From: Frondihabitans sp.
GTDB lineage: Bacteria > Actinomycetota > Actinomycetes > Actinomycetales > Microbacteriaceae
Assembly (NCBI GenBank): GCA_025464735.1
Contig: JAODMX010000477.1
Span: 1 to 6,981, forward strand
Direction of reading: 5' to 3'
DNA length: 6,981 nt
Positions 1 through 6,132 of the stretch are shown here, one piece after another. Every line of letters starts with the position of its first letter. The first letter of the stretch is position 1. The position numbers were made by a program, and so were the translations under genes. Below the pieces are notes generated by a model. The model did not search any database and was not told the DNA's origin. It worked only from the letters and a program-made list of their open reading frames with translations.

Positions 1-111
1 ACGGCCGACGGCACGGAGTTCTCCGCCGTCGTCCGCATCGACACCCCCGGTGAGGCCGACTACTACCGCAACGGCGGGATCCTGCAGTACGTTCTGCGGT
101 CGCTGGTCTGA
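1..111 (+). CDS. acn: Aconitate hydratase, C-terminal fragment (partial, cut by window start)
   Basis: The reading frame starting at base 1 encodes 36 residues and ends with TGA at 109-111. The end of the translation, [20 protein letters not shown], is the characteristic C-terminus of the AcnA-type (IRP-like) aconitases of actinobacteria. In that family it forms the end of the swivelling C-terminal domain that completes the active site over the 4Fe-4S cluster. The enzyme interconverts citrate and isocitrate in the TCA cycle in the cytoplasm. The cluster-binding cysteines and the rest of the protein lie outside the window, so catalytic competence cannot be judged here. A strong hairpin follows 11 bases after the stop, so the gene is probably transcribed separately from dxs. 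The call rests on this short but very conserved tail. Confidence 0.88.
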   Translation, partial: TADGTEFSAVVRIDTPGEADYYRNGGILQYVLRSLV

Positions 112-122
112 TAGCGGTTTTT

Positions 123-161
123 CAACGCCCCGCGCCCCTTCAGTGGAGGCGCGGGGCGTTG
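123..161 (+). terminator. Intrinsic-type terminator hairpin after aconitase, no U tract
   Basis: A perfect 14-bp inverted repeat pairs 123-136 (arm caacgccccgcgcc) with 148-161, with an 11-base loop at 137-147. It begins 11 bases after the aconitase stop. The stem is very GC-rich, but no run of T follows; downstream comes gcgccgttgttg, so it is a U-poor hairpin of the kind common in high-GC actinobacteria. It probably ends aconitase transcription and separates it from dxs. The five T just before the left arm mean the minus strand would end in A rather than U, so it is unlikely to act on that strand. Confidence 0.7.
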
Positions 162-184
162 CGCCGTTGTTGAACATCCGGGCC

Positions 185-190
185 TAAACT
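185..190 (+). promoter_or_regulatory. Candidate -10 element for dxs (TAAACT)
   Basis: TAAACT fits the actinobacterial TANNNT -10 consensus and lies 40 bases before the dxs ATG, which would give a leader of about 33-35 bases carrying the ribosome binding site. There is no -35 hexamer at 16-18 bases; the nearest look-alike, TTGAAC at 170-175, is only 9 bases upstream and cannot pair with this -10. It is supported only by motif and position. Confidence 0.4.
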
Positions 191-230
191 GACGAGGCAC
201 CCGGATCCAAGGGGGCGGAAAGGGAGTGAC

Positions 231-2165
231 ATGGGCCTCCTCGAGACCATCCACGGACCACGCGACCTCGACGCCCTGAGCGACGATCAGATGCTCGTCC
301 TCGCCGCAGAGATCCGGCGCTTCCTCGTCTCGGAGGTCTCGAAGACCGGGGGCCATCTCGGTCCCAACCTCGGCGTCGTCGAGCTCACTCTCGCGCTCCA
401 CCGCGTCTTCGACTCCCCGCGCGACGCCATCGTCTTCGACACGGGCCACCAGTCGTACGTCCACAAGCTCCTCACCGGTCGACAGGACTTCTCGCATCTC
501 CGGCTCAAGGGCGGTCTCGCCGGCTACCCGCAGCGCTCCGAATCCGAGCACGATATCGTCGAGTCGTCGCATGCCTCCTCGTCGCTGTCATGGGCAGACG
601 GCATCTCTCGCGCCTACACGCTCACCGGAAACGGCGACCGACACGTTGTCGCCGTGGTCGGCGACGGAGCGCTCACGGGCGGAATGACCTGGGAGGCGCT
701 GAACAACATCAGCGACGACAACACGCGCCGCCTCATCATCGTCGTCAACGACAACGGCCGCTCGTACGCTCCCACCATCGGCGGCATGGCGCGATTCCTC
801 AACTCCGTGCGAACAGCCCAGACCTATCGCGACATGCACCTCTCGTCGCGGGCGGCCTTCGATCACCTGGGATCCCCGGCCCGTGCCTTCTACCGTGGGG
901 TGCGCGGAGGCCTCCACGGCTTCCTCAGCCGCTTCACCAACAACGAGGCCCTGTACTCCAACCTCGACATCAAATACATCGGGCCGATCGACGGACACGA
1001 CGAGGCAGCGATGGAGGAGGCGCTGCGGCAGGCGAAGAACTACGGCGCGCCCGTCATCGTCCATGCGATCACGCAGAAGGGTCGCGGCTATGAGCCCGCC
1101 CTTCACGACGTAGCGGACCAGTTCCATTCCGTTGGTCACATCGATCCCGAGACCGGTGAGACCCTCCAATCCTCCACAAAACCGGGCTGGACGGATGTCT
1201 TCGCCGACGAGATCGTCGACATCGCTGACCACGACCGACGCGTCGTCGGCATCACCGCAGCGATGCTTCGACCGGTGGGGCTGCATCGCTTCGCCGAGAA
1301 GTATCCGAAGCGGGTCTTCGATGTCGGCATCGCCGAGCAGCACGCTGTGGCTTCGGCGGCCGGCCTCGCTTTCGGCGGTCTCCACCCTGTAGTCGCGCTC
1401 TATGCAACGTTCGTGAACCGCGCATTCGACCAGGTGCTGATGGATGTCGCCCTGCACAAGGCGGGCGTCACCTTCGTTCTCGATCGCTCCGGCGTCACCG
1501 GTCCCGACGGTCCGAGTCATCACGGCATCTGGGATCTCGCGATCCTCCAGGTGGTGCCGAACATTCGCCTTGCCGCGCCTCGCGACGGCACGCGCCTGCG
1601 AGAGGAACTCCACGAGGCGGTACTCGTCGACGATGGGCCGACCGTGCTCCGGTTCCCCAAGGGAGACATCGGATCCGATATCCCGGCCCTCGAACGGCTG
1701 GAAGACGGCGTCGAGATCCTGCGTCGCGGCGATCGACCCGACGTCCTCATCATGACCGTAGGCCCGATGGCGATCCTCGGCCTCGAGGTCGCCGAGCGGC
1801 TCGCGGACCAGGGCATTGGTGCCACGGTCGTCGATCCGCGCTGGGTCGTCCCGGTGCCCAAGAGCATCATCGGGCTCGCTGCTGAGCACCGCCTTGTCGT
1901 GACGATCGAAGACGGTATTCGGGTCGGAGGAATCGGCACCCGGGTCCGCCAAGATCTGCGCGCGGCCGAGGTCGACACCGCGGTCACCGAACTGGGGCTG
2001 CCCGACGAGTTCCTCGACCACGCCACGCGGGGCGAGATTCTGGAGGCTGCCGGTCTCACGCCTCAGGTCATCGCGCGCGACGTCACCGCAATGGTCCTCG
2101 GGAGCAAGATCCCGTTCGCGCGTCGCGAAGAAGAGCCCGCCGCTCAGCGCGGCGTGCGCGACTGA
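231..2165 (+). CDS. dxs: 1-deoxy-D-xylulose-5-phosphate synthase (DXS), complete
   Basis: This enzyme uses thiamine diphosphate (ThDP) to condense pyruvate with glyceraldehyde 3-phosphate, releasing CO2 and forming DXP, the committed step of the MEP isoprenoid pathway and a precursor of thiamine and pyridoxal; it is cytosolic. The protein has 644 residues, against about 620 in E. coli. The ThDP domain is N-terminal, with GGHLGPNLG (His42), GDGALTGG (Asp145) and the metal ligand region VVNDNG (173-176). A transketolase-type pyrimidine domain covers about 318-480, with GIAEQHA (catalytic Glu369), Arg397, and Arg419 plus Asp426 in [15 protein letters not shown]. His299 matches the second catalytic His of E. 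coli DXS. A transketolase C-terminal domain covers about 495-615, followed by a charged tail of about 20 residues. All expected key residues are present. The ATG start is supported by AAGGGAG at 220-226, 4 bases upstream. It is monocistronic here, facing the 2202-2552 gene across 36 bases. Confidence 0.97.
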   Translation: MGLLETIHGPRDLDALSDDQMLVLAAEIRRFLVSEVSKTGGHLGPNLGVVELTLALHRVFDSPRDAIVFDTGHQSYVHKLLTGRQDFSHLRLKGGLAGYPQRSESEHDIVESSHASSSLSWADGISRAYTLTGNGDRHVVAVVGDGALTGGMTWEALNNISDDNTRRLIIVVNDNGRSYAPTIGGMARFLNSVRTAQTYRDMHLSSRAAFDHLGSPARAFYRGVRGGLHGFLSRFTNNEALYSNLDIKYIGPIDGHDEAAMEEALRQAKNYGAPVIVHAITQKGRGYEPALHDVADQFHSVGHIDPETGETLQSSTKPGWTDVFADEIVDIADHDRRVVGITAAMLRPVGLHRFAEKYPKRVFDVGIAEQHAVASAAGLAFGGLHPVVALYATFVNRAFDQVLMDVALHKAGVTFVLDRSGVTGPDGPSHHGIWDLAILQVVPNIRLAAPRDGTRLREELHEAVLVDDGPTVLRFPKGDIGSDIPALERLEDGVEILRRGDRPDVLIMTVGPMAILGLEVAERLADQGIGATVVDPRWVVPVPKSIIGLAAEHRLVVTIEDGIRVGGIGTRVRQDLRAAEVDTAVTELGLPDEFLDHATRGEILEAAGLTPQVIARDVTAMVLGSKIPFARREEEPAAQRGVRD

Positions 2166-2168
2166 TCG

Positions 2169-2196
2169 GATCGTGGCCGGGGTTGCGGTCGTGATC
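2169..2196 (+). terminator. Candidate dxs terminator hairpin in the convergent gap
   Basis: Starting 3 bases after the dxs stop, 2169-2178 (gatcgtggcc) can pair with 2187-2196 (ggtcgtgatc) over 10 bp around an 8-base loop. In the dxs transcript, 7 pairs are Watson-Crick and 3 are G-U. On the opposite strand those three become A-C mismatches, so the structure favours the dxs RNA. No U tract follows. It is the only evident structure in the 36 bases separating the two convergent genes. It is a weak call because of the wobble pairs. Confidence 0.35.
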
Positions 2197-2201
2197 GTCG
2201 C

Positions 2202-2552
2202 TCAGGCGAGCGTACGGACGGTCTCCGGAAGCGGAAACGGCACGGTGTAGTCGACCTGGGGGGAGTCGATCGCACCCCAGTCGTCCTTCTTGAGGCGGAT
2301 GATTTCGCTCGAGACCTGTGTCAGGCGCACCCGCAGCCAGGTGCCATCGTCGAGGAGCAGTTCGTAGGGGTCGGCGAGGTACCCGATCCCCGCTTCCTCG
2401 AGCGCCTCCTCGGCGGTCAGCCAGTCGACGATGCCGCTGACTGGTCGGCCAAGCAGGTCGATTGCAACGAAGTCGTCGGCTTCCGGCCGGATCCAGCCGA
2501 CGCTCTCTCCGTCATTGCGACGGTGTTCGATCCAGTCCGAGGGCACGCTCAC
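2202..2552 (-). CDS. Conserved hypothetical protein, 116 aa, function unknown
   Basis: The frame opens with GTG at 2552-2550 and closes with TGA at 2204-2202. I do not recognise a named domain. From memory, similar short proteins occur beside dxs in Microbacterium-like genomes, but no function is known to me. The protein is soluble looking: no signal peptide, membrane segment or Cys cluster. It is acidic and rich in Trp and aromatic residues, with short alternating hydrophobic runs that suggest beta strands (for example FVAIDLLGR at 28-36 and LLLDDGTWLRVRLTQV at 65-80). It has a DPYELLLDDG stretch at 61-70, KKDDWGAID at 88-96 and a Pro-rich end, VPFPLPE, at 104-110. The codon pattern matches its neighbours, and the frame is free of stops across the gene, supporting real coding. 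There is no Shine-Dalgarno site; a -10 element 6 bases from the GTG suggests leaderless expression. A second GTG at codon 3 is an alternative start. Confidence 0.8.
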   Translation of the reverse strand: MSVPSDWIEHRRNDGESVGWIRPEADDFVAIDLLGRPVSGIVDWLTAEEALEEAGIGYLADPYELLLDDGTWLRVRLTQVSSEIIRLKKDDWGAIDSPQVDYTVPFPLPETVRTLA

Positions 2553-2558
2553 GCCGCC

Positions 2559-2564
2559 AGGTTA
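2559..2564 (-). promoter_or_regulatory. Candidate -10 (TAACCT) giving a leaderless transcript
   Basis: Read on the minus strand, TAACCT (TANNNT consensus) is followed by six bases, GGCGGC, and then the GTG start of the hypothetical gene. That spacing places transcription initiation at or next to the first base of the start codon, the usual layout of leaderless genes in actinobacteria. It agrees with the absence of any ribosome binding site ahead of the GTG. No clear -35 hexamer is seen 16-18 bases upstream. Confidence 0.5.
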
Positions 2565-2648
2565 GCAAGAAGCCCGTGCTCCGGGCGCGGGCCGATCCCG
2601 CACTACGCAGGCCGATTCCGCCCCGCGCCGCGCTTCTCGCACCGAAGT

Positions 2649-2697
2649 GGCGGCTTTGGCCCCGCCTCCGGGCGCGCACGCAACCGGGGCGCGCCCG
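2649..2697 (-). terminator. Candidate terminator region after fadB: two GC-rich hairpins
   Basis: On the minus strand, the fadB stop (2706) is followed after 8 bases by a 9-bp perfect stem pairing 2689-2697 with 2669-2677 around an 11-base loop (2678-2688). A second, 5-bp stem pairs 2662-2666 with 2649-2653 around 8 bases. Neither has a T tract. The rest of the 153-base gap (2553-2705) is very GC-rich and holds no coding frame I would support. The first hairpin is a plausible end of the fadAB message; by chance alone, weak stems are common in DNA of this composition. Confidence 0.45.
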
Positions 2698-2705
2698 CGG
2701 CGACC

Positions 2706-4829
2706 TCAGGCCACGCCGCGAATGGGCGGCTCGTGGAACAGGCGACCACGCACGCGCTCCGACGCTCCCACGCGATCGAGGTAGGGCGTCACGCCACCCA
2801 TCTGGAACGGCCATCCCGCGCCGAGGATCAGACATAGGTCGATGTCCTCCGCGGCCGCGACGACCCCGTCGTCGAGCATCCTGCCGATCTCGTCGGCGAG
2901 ACCGTCCTCGATCCGAGTGAGGAGCTGCTGTTCGGTCATCGGGGTCCCGGAGCCTCCCACGAGCGCGACGGCCTTCTTGTCGAAGCCCTTTCGCTTGCCC
3001 TTGGCGTCCCGCTCAAAGATGTGCCCGTACTCCGCCAGCCGGTGGAGGGCCGGGCTCTCGAAGAACCGGTCGGGGAACGCGGCGTGATGGGTGTCGAGTA
3101 CGTGAGCGCCCACGGTGAGGCCGACCAGCTCGAGAAGCTCGAACGGCGTCATCGGGAGGCCGAAGGGCGCTGTCGCCCGGTCCACAACCTCGAACGGCGT
3201 GCCCGTCTCGACGGCGTGCATGGCCTCTCCAAGGAGCTTCGCCAGGACGCGGTTGACCACAAACCCCGGTGCGTCCGCCGTGATGACGGCGCTCTTGCCA
3301 AGTGCCTTCGCCACGACCATCGCCGTCGAGAGCGTCTCGTCATCGGTGGCCCGGGTAGTGACCACCTCGACGAGAGGCATGACGGCCACGGGGTTGAAGA
3401 AGTGGAAGCCGACGAGCCGTGACGGGTTCGCCAACCCGGATCCGATGGCGGTCACCGACAGTGAGGACGTGTTCGTGGCCAGAACACACGTCTCCGAGAC
3501 GATCTTCTCAACGTTGGCGAAAACGGACTGTTTGACCTGCAGTTCCTCGAAGACCGCCTCGATAACCCAGTCGGCGTCGTGGAAGTCGCCGAGATCGGTG
3601 GTGCCCGCGATGAGCGCCTTCAGCCGGTTGGATTCGTCCGACGAGATGCGCCCTTTCGTGTGGAGTTCGTCGATCGAGGCCCGGATCCCGGCCACACCCT
3701 TGTCGACGCGCTCCTGGTCGATGTCGGTGATGACGACGGGAACCTTGAGTTTACGAACGAAGAGGAGGGCGAATTGCGAGGCCATCAGCCCGGCGCCGAC
3801 GATGCCCACCTTGGTGATCTTTCGGGCCAGGTCGGCTGACGGCGCCCCTGCCGGGTGCTTCGCGCGCTTCTGCACGAGGTCGAAGGCGTAGATGCTTGCC
3901 CGGAACTGGTCGCCCGAGACAAGATCGGCGAGTGCCTCGTCTTCGGCGGCGAAGGCATCTTCTCGTGAGGCCTTCTTCGCGCCCGCGAGGAGATCCAGCG
4001 CCGCGTAGGGCGACTTAGCGACCGTGCCGATCCGGGATTGCAGAGTTTTGCGAGCGATGCCGATGGCAGCATCCCACTTGACCGCTCGTTCGATCTTGCC
4101 GGGCACGGCCTTCCGCACGACCTCGAGTTCGCCGTGCACGACCTGGTCGGCCCAGCGAAGGCTGTCTTCGAGGAAGGCGGCTGAACCGAAGATCGCGTCG
4201 GCGATCCCGAGCTCGTACGCTTCGCGAGCCTTGAGGGTTCGGTTGTTCTTGAGCGGGTTCTCGACGATCACCTTCAGGGCGTTCTCGATACCGATCAGGT
4301 TGGGCAGGAGGTAGGCGCCGCCCCAACCGGGAATGATGCCGAGGAAGACCTCGGGGAAGGCCACGGCGGGCGCGTTGGCGTCGATCGTCCGGTAGTCGGC
4401 GTTGAGGGCGATCTCGAGACCCCCACCGAGAGCCAGGCCGTTGATGAAGACGAACGTCGGCACTCCAGCGTCGTGCAGCTTGCCGAGAGCCTCGTGCCCC
4501 AGCTGAGCCATCTGCTTGCCGGCCTCGCGGCTCGGGATCTGGCCGACCTTGGACAGATCGGCTCCGGCCGCGAGGAAGTAGGGCTTGCCGGTGACGGCGA
4601 TTGCTGCGATCTCCCCGCCGGCGGCGCGCGACCTCAGGGTGTCCATCGTCCTGGAGAACTCGACCAGCGTGACCGGCCCGAGCGTCGACGGGCGACGGTG
4701 ATCTCGATCGTTGTCGAGGGTGACCAGCGCCAAAACACCTCCGGACGCGAGATTGACGTCGCGAACGTACGAGTGCGTGACGACCTCGTCGGCTGAAAGC
4801 TCGAGGAGCTGAGTGGTGTCGAGGCTCAT
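2706..4829 (-). CDS. fadB: Multifunctional fatty-acid oxidation protein: enoyl-CoA hydratase / 3-hydroxyacyl-CoA dehydrogenase (FadB type)
   Basis: This protein hydrates trans-2-enoyl-CoA to L-3-hydroxyacyl-CoA and oxidises that with NAD+ to 3-ketoacyl-CoA, handing it to the thiolase encoded upstream. It has 707 residues (E. coli FadB 729). A crotonase domain covers about 30-240, with oxyanion-loop AAGAD (87-91) and both hydratase glutamates, Glu139 in GLALGGGLE and Glu160 in AFPEVFLG. A linker follows to about 335, then a Rossmann NAD domain with VGIVGAGLMA (341-350). HFFNPVAVMPLVE carries the His476-Glu488 dyad, PGFVVNR has Asn526, and two C-terminal HCDH repeats end with GAGWPFQMGGVTPYLDR (670-686). 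The expected third Gly of the GxGxxG loop is Ala350. Start: ATG at 4829-4827, with GAAAGGT (4842-4836) six bases upstream; the frame stays open to 4910 but that stretch is thiolase coding. ATG and the thiolase TGA overlap as ATGA, implying translational coupling. The gene ends with TGA at 2708-2706. Confidence 0.95.
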   Translation of the reverse strand: MSLDTTQLLELSADEVVTHSYVRDVNLASGGVLALVTLDNDRDHRRPSTLGPVTLVEFSRTMDTLRSRAAGGEIAAIAVTGKPYFLAAGADLSKVGQIPSREAGKQMAQLGHEALGKLHDAGVPTFVFINGLALGGGLEIALNADYRTIDANAPAVAFPEVFLGIIPGWGGAYLLPNLIGIENALKVIVENPLKNNRTLKAREAYELGIADAIFGSAAFLEDSLRWADQVVHGELEVVRKAVPGKIERAVKWDAAIGIARKTLQSRIGTVAKSPYAALDLLAGAKKASREDAFAAEDEALADLVSGDQFRASIYAFDLVQKRAKHPAGAPSADLARKITKVGIVGAGLMASQFALLFVRKLKVPVVITDIDQERVDKGVAGIRASIDELHTKGRISSDESNRLKALIAGTTDLGDFHDADWVIEAVFEELQVKQSVFANVEKIVSETCVLATNTSSLSVTAIGSGLANPSRLVGFHFFNPVAVMPLVEVVTTRATDDETLSTAMVVAKALGKSAVITADAPGFVVNRVLAKLLGEAMHAVETGTPFEVVDRATAPFGLPMTPFELLELVGLTVGAHVLDTHHAAFPDRFFESPALHRLAEYGHIFERDAKGKRKGFDKKAVALVGGSGTPMTEQQLLTRIEDGLADEIGRMLDDGVVAAAEDIDLCLILGAGWPFQMGGVTPYLDRVGASERVRGRLFHEPPIRGVA

Positions 4830-6040
4830 CGGGTGACCTTTCGTGCGTTTCGTCCGTCGAAGTGCGGGTTCTCCCAGACGACGCTGCCGCCCTGGCCGAG
4901 GCCGATGCACATGGCCGTCATCCCGTAGCGAACCTCAGGGTGGAGCTCGAACTGGCGAGCGAGTTGGATCATGAGGCGGACACCGGACGAGGCCAGAGGA
5001 TGGCCGACCGCGATCGCGCCGCCCCAGGGGTTCACTCGTGGGTCGTCGTCGTCGATGCCGAAGTGGTCGAGCAGCGACAGCACCTGAACGGCGAACGCTT
5101 CGTTGAGCTCGAACAGGCCGATGTCGTCGATCGTGAGTCCGGCCTTCCGGAGTGCCTTTTCGGAAGCAGGGACCGGGCCGATGCCCATGATCTCCGGCTC
5201 GACGCCGGCGAAGGCGAAGCTGACAAGGCGCATCTTCGGGGTCATTCCGGCGGCTCGCGCCGCCTCCTCTGAGGCGATGAGTGACACCGTGGCCCCGTCG
5301 TTCAGACCGGAGGAGTTACCGGCGGTGACGCGTCCGTGCGGACGAAACGGCGTGCGCAGGGCCGCGAGCCCCTCCATCGTGGTTTCAGGACGCGGCGCCT
5401 CGTCGCGGTCGGCGAGACCCCAGCCGGAATCCGTCTTCACCGCAACCGAGACGAGGTCGGGCTGGATGTGCTCGCCGTCGTAGGCCGCCGCGAGCTTCTG
5501 CTGCGACCGCATGGCGTAGCGATCCGAGCGCTCCTTCGTGAGCGAAGGGAAGCGATCGTGGATGCGCTCGGCGGTGTTGCCCATGTTCAGCGCCTCGGCG
5601 CTGACAAGCCGCTCGCTGAGGAAGCGCGGGTTCGGGTCGGCCCCGAAGCCCATCGGATGGCGTCCCATGTGCTCGACACCGCCGGCGAGTGCGAAATCGT
5701 AGGCGCCGAAGGCAATCGCTCCGGCGACGGTCGTCACGCTCGTCATCGCACCGGCACACATGCGATCGACGGCGTAGCCCGGGACCGACTCGGGAAGACC
5801 CGCCAACAGGGCGGTGGTCCGGCCGAGCGTGAGGCCCTGGTCGCCCTGTTGCGTCGTCGCGGCAATCGCGACGTCGTCGATAGCTGCGGGGGCAAGCGAC
5901 GGGTTGCGTTCGAGCAGCCCCTTCATCGCCTTCACGACGAGGTCGTCGGCCCTCGTCTGCCAGTACATTCCCTTGTCGCCGGCTCGCCCGAACGGGGTGC
6001 GAACCCCGTCGACGAAGACGACTTCTGCTCTTTCGGCCAC
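4826..6040 (-). CDS. fadA: Acetyl-CoA C-acyltransferase (3-ketoacyl-CoA thiolase, FadA type)
   Basis: This enzyme cleaves 3-ketoacyl-CoA with CoA to acetyl-CoA and an acyl-CoA shortened by two carbons, the last step of beta-oxidation. The 404-residue length is normal for a degradative thiolase. The N-terminal half carries VFVDGVRTPFGR (8-19) and the nucleophile Cys95 in DRMCAGAMTS. The C-terminal half has the NEAFA motif (313-317), His347 in GGAIAVGHPLASSG, and the second catalytic Cys378 in TAMCIGLGQGGS, so all active-site residues are present. The start is GTG at 6040-6038, preceded by a perfect AGGAGG (6050-6045) with 4 bases between; no in-frame ATG fits as well. It is the first gene of a two-gene operon: its TGA (4828-4826) overlaps the fadB ATG. 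Thiolases of this type usually form a complex with the FadB partner. I see no signal peptide. A biosynthetic acetoacetyl-CoA thiolase is the alternative, but the fadB linkage favours degradation. Confidence 0.95.
   Translation of the reverse strand: MAERAEVVFVDGVRTPFGRAGDKGMYWQTRADDLVVKAMKGLLERNPSLAPAAIDDVAIAATTQQGDQGLTLGRTTALLAGLPESVPGYAVDRMCAGAMTSVTTVAGAIAFGAYDFALAGGVEHMGRHPMGFGADPNPRFLSERLVSAEALNMGNTAERIHDRFPSLTKERSDRYAMRSQQKLAAAYDGEHIQPDLVSVAVKTDSGWGLADRDEAPRPETTMEGLAALRTPFRPHGRVTAGNSSGLNDGATVSLIASEEAARAAGMTPKMRLVSFAFAGVEPEIMGIGPVPASEKALRKAGLTIDDIGLFELNEAFAVQVLSLLDHFGIDDDDPRVNPWGGAIAVGHPLASSGVRLMIQLARQFELHPEVRYGMTAMCIGLGQGGSVVWENPHFDGRNARKVTR
4836..4842 (-). promoter_or_regulatory. Ribosome binding site deciding the fadB start
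   Basis: On the minus strand GAAAGGT lies six bases before the ATG at 4829, inside the last codons of the thiolase gene. It selects this start over the ATG at 4910, which opens the same frame but whose 27-residue extension is Arg/Pro-rich shadow sequence overlapping the thiolase C-terminus. With the ATGA overlap, it supports reinitiation-coupled translation of the pair. Confidence 0.7.
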
Positions 6041-6044
6041 GATG

Positions 6045-6050
6045 CCTCCT
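6045..6050 (-). promoter_or_regulatory. Perfect AGGAGG ribosome binding site for the thiolase GTG start
   Basis: Read on the minus strand, AGGAGG is followed by CATC and then GTG at 6040. It is the strongest ribosome binding site in the window and fixes the non-ATG start. The 4-base gap is short but usable. Confidence 0.75.
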
Positions 6051-6086
6051 GATATCGAACCTCTCCGAGCGAATCGGAGCCGTCAC

Positions 6087-6100
6087 CGATCCTAGGAGCG
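6087..6100 (-). promoter_or_regulatory. Candidate fadAB promoter -10 (TAGGAT) inside a palindrome, possible operator
   Basis: On the minus strand TAGGAT (6094-6089) fits TANNNT and would start transcription near 6082, giving a leader of about 40 bases ahead of the thiolase GTG. It lies within an imperfect 14-base palindrome (6087-6100) in which six of seven base pairs are symmetric around a perfect TCCTAGGA core (6090-6097). A small hairpin (6063-6068 with 6074-6079, loop of 5) falls in the predicted leader. No good -35 hexamer is visible; TACTTG sits at 17-base spacing. A repressor site, for instance for a TetR- or GntR-type fatty-acid regulator, is possible but only inferred. Confidence 0.35.
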
Positions 6101-6132
6101 CACCCTGGACGCAAGTAATCCTTTGATGCTTC

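Noticed and set aside
112..230. TPP riboswitch or other leader element upstream of the thiamine-dependent dxs
   Set aside because: The gap is only 119 bases, mostly taken by the aconitase hairpin. I see no TPP-box CTGAGA or ACCTGATC-like motifs, and the likely leader is about 35 bases.
588..2021. Open frame of 477 codons on the minus strand opposite dxs
   Set aside because: It lies wholly antisense to dxs, whose catalytic residues are all intact. The translation is Asp/Arg/Val-rich without any recognisable motif, as expected for a shadow frame in high-GC DNA. It has no supporting promoter or ribosome binding site that I can see.
2462..2920. Plus-strand frames covering the fadB-hypothetical gap (for example 2462-2920 and 2523-2837)
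   Set aside because: They are Arg/Pro/Ala-rich with no domain, overlap the FadB C-terminal coding region and the hypothetical gene on the opposite strand, and look like composition-driven shadows.
4830..4910. 27-residue N-terminal extension of FadB beginning at an ATG at 4910
   Set aside because: The extension is Arg/Pro-rich, overlaps the C-terminal thiolase coding region in another frame, and lacks family similarity. The ATG at 4829 has a good ribosome binding site and the typical ATGA overlap.
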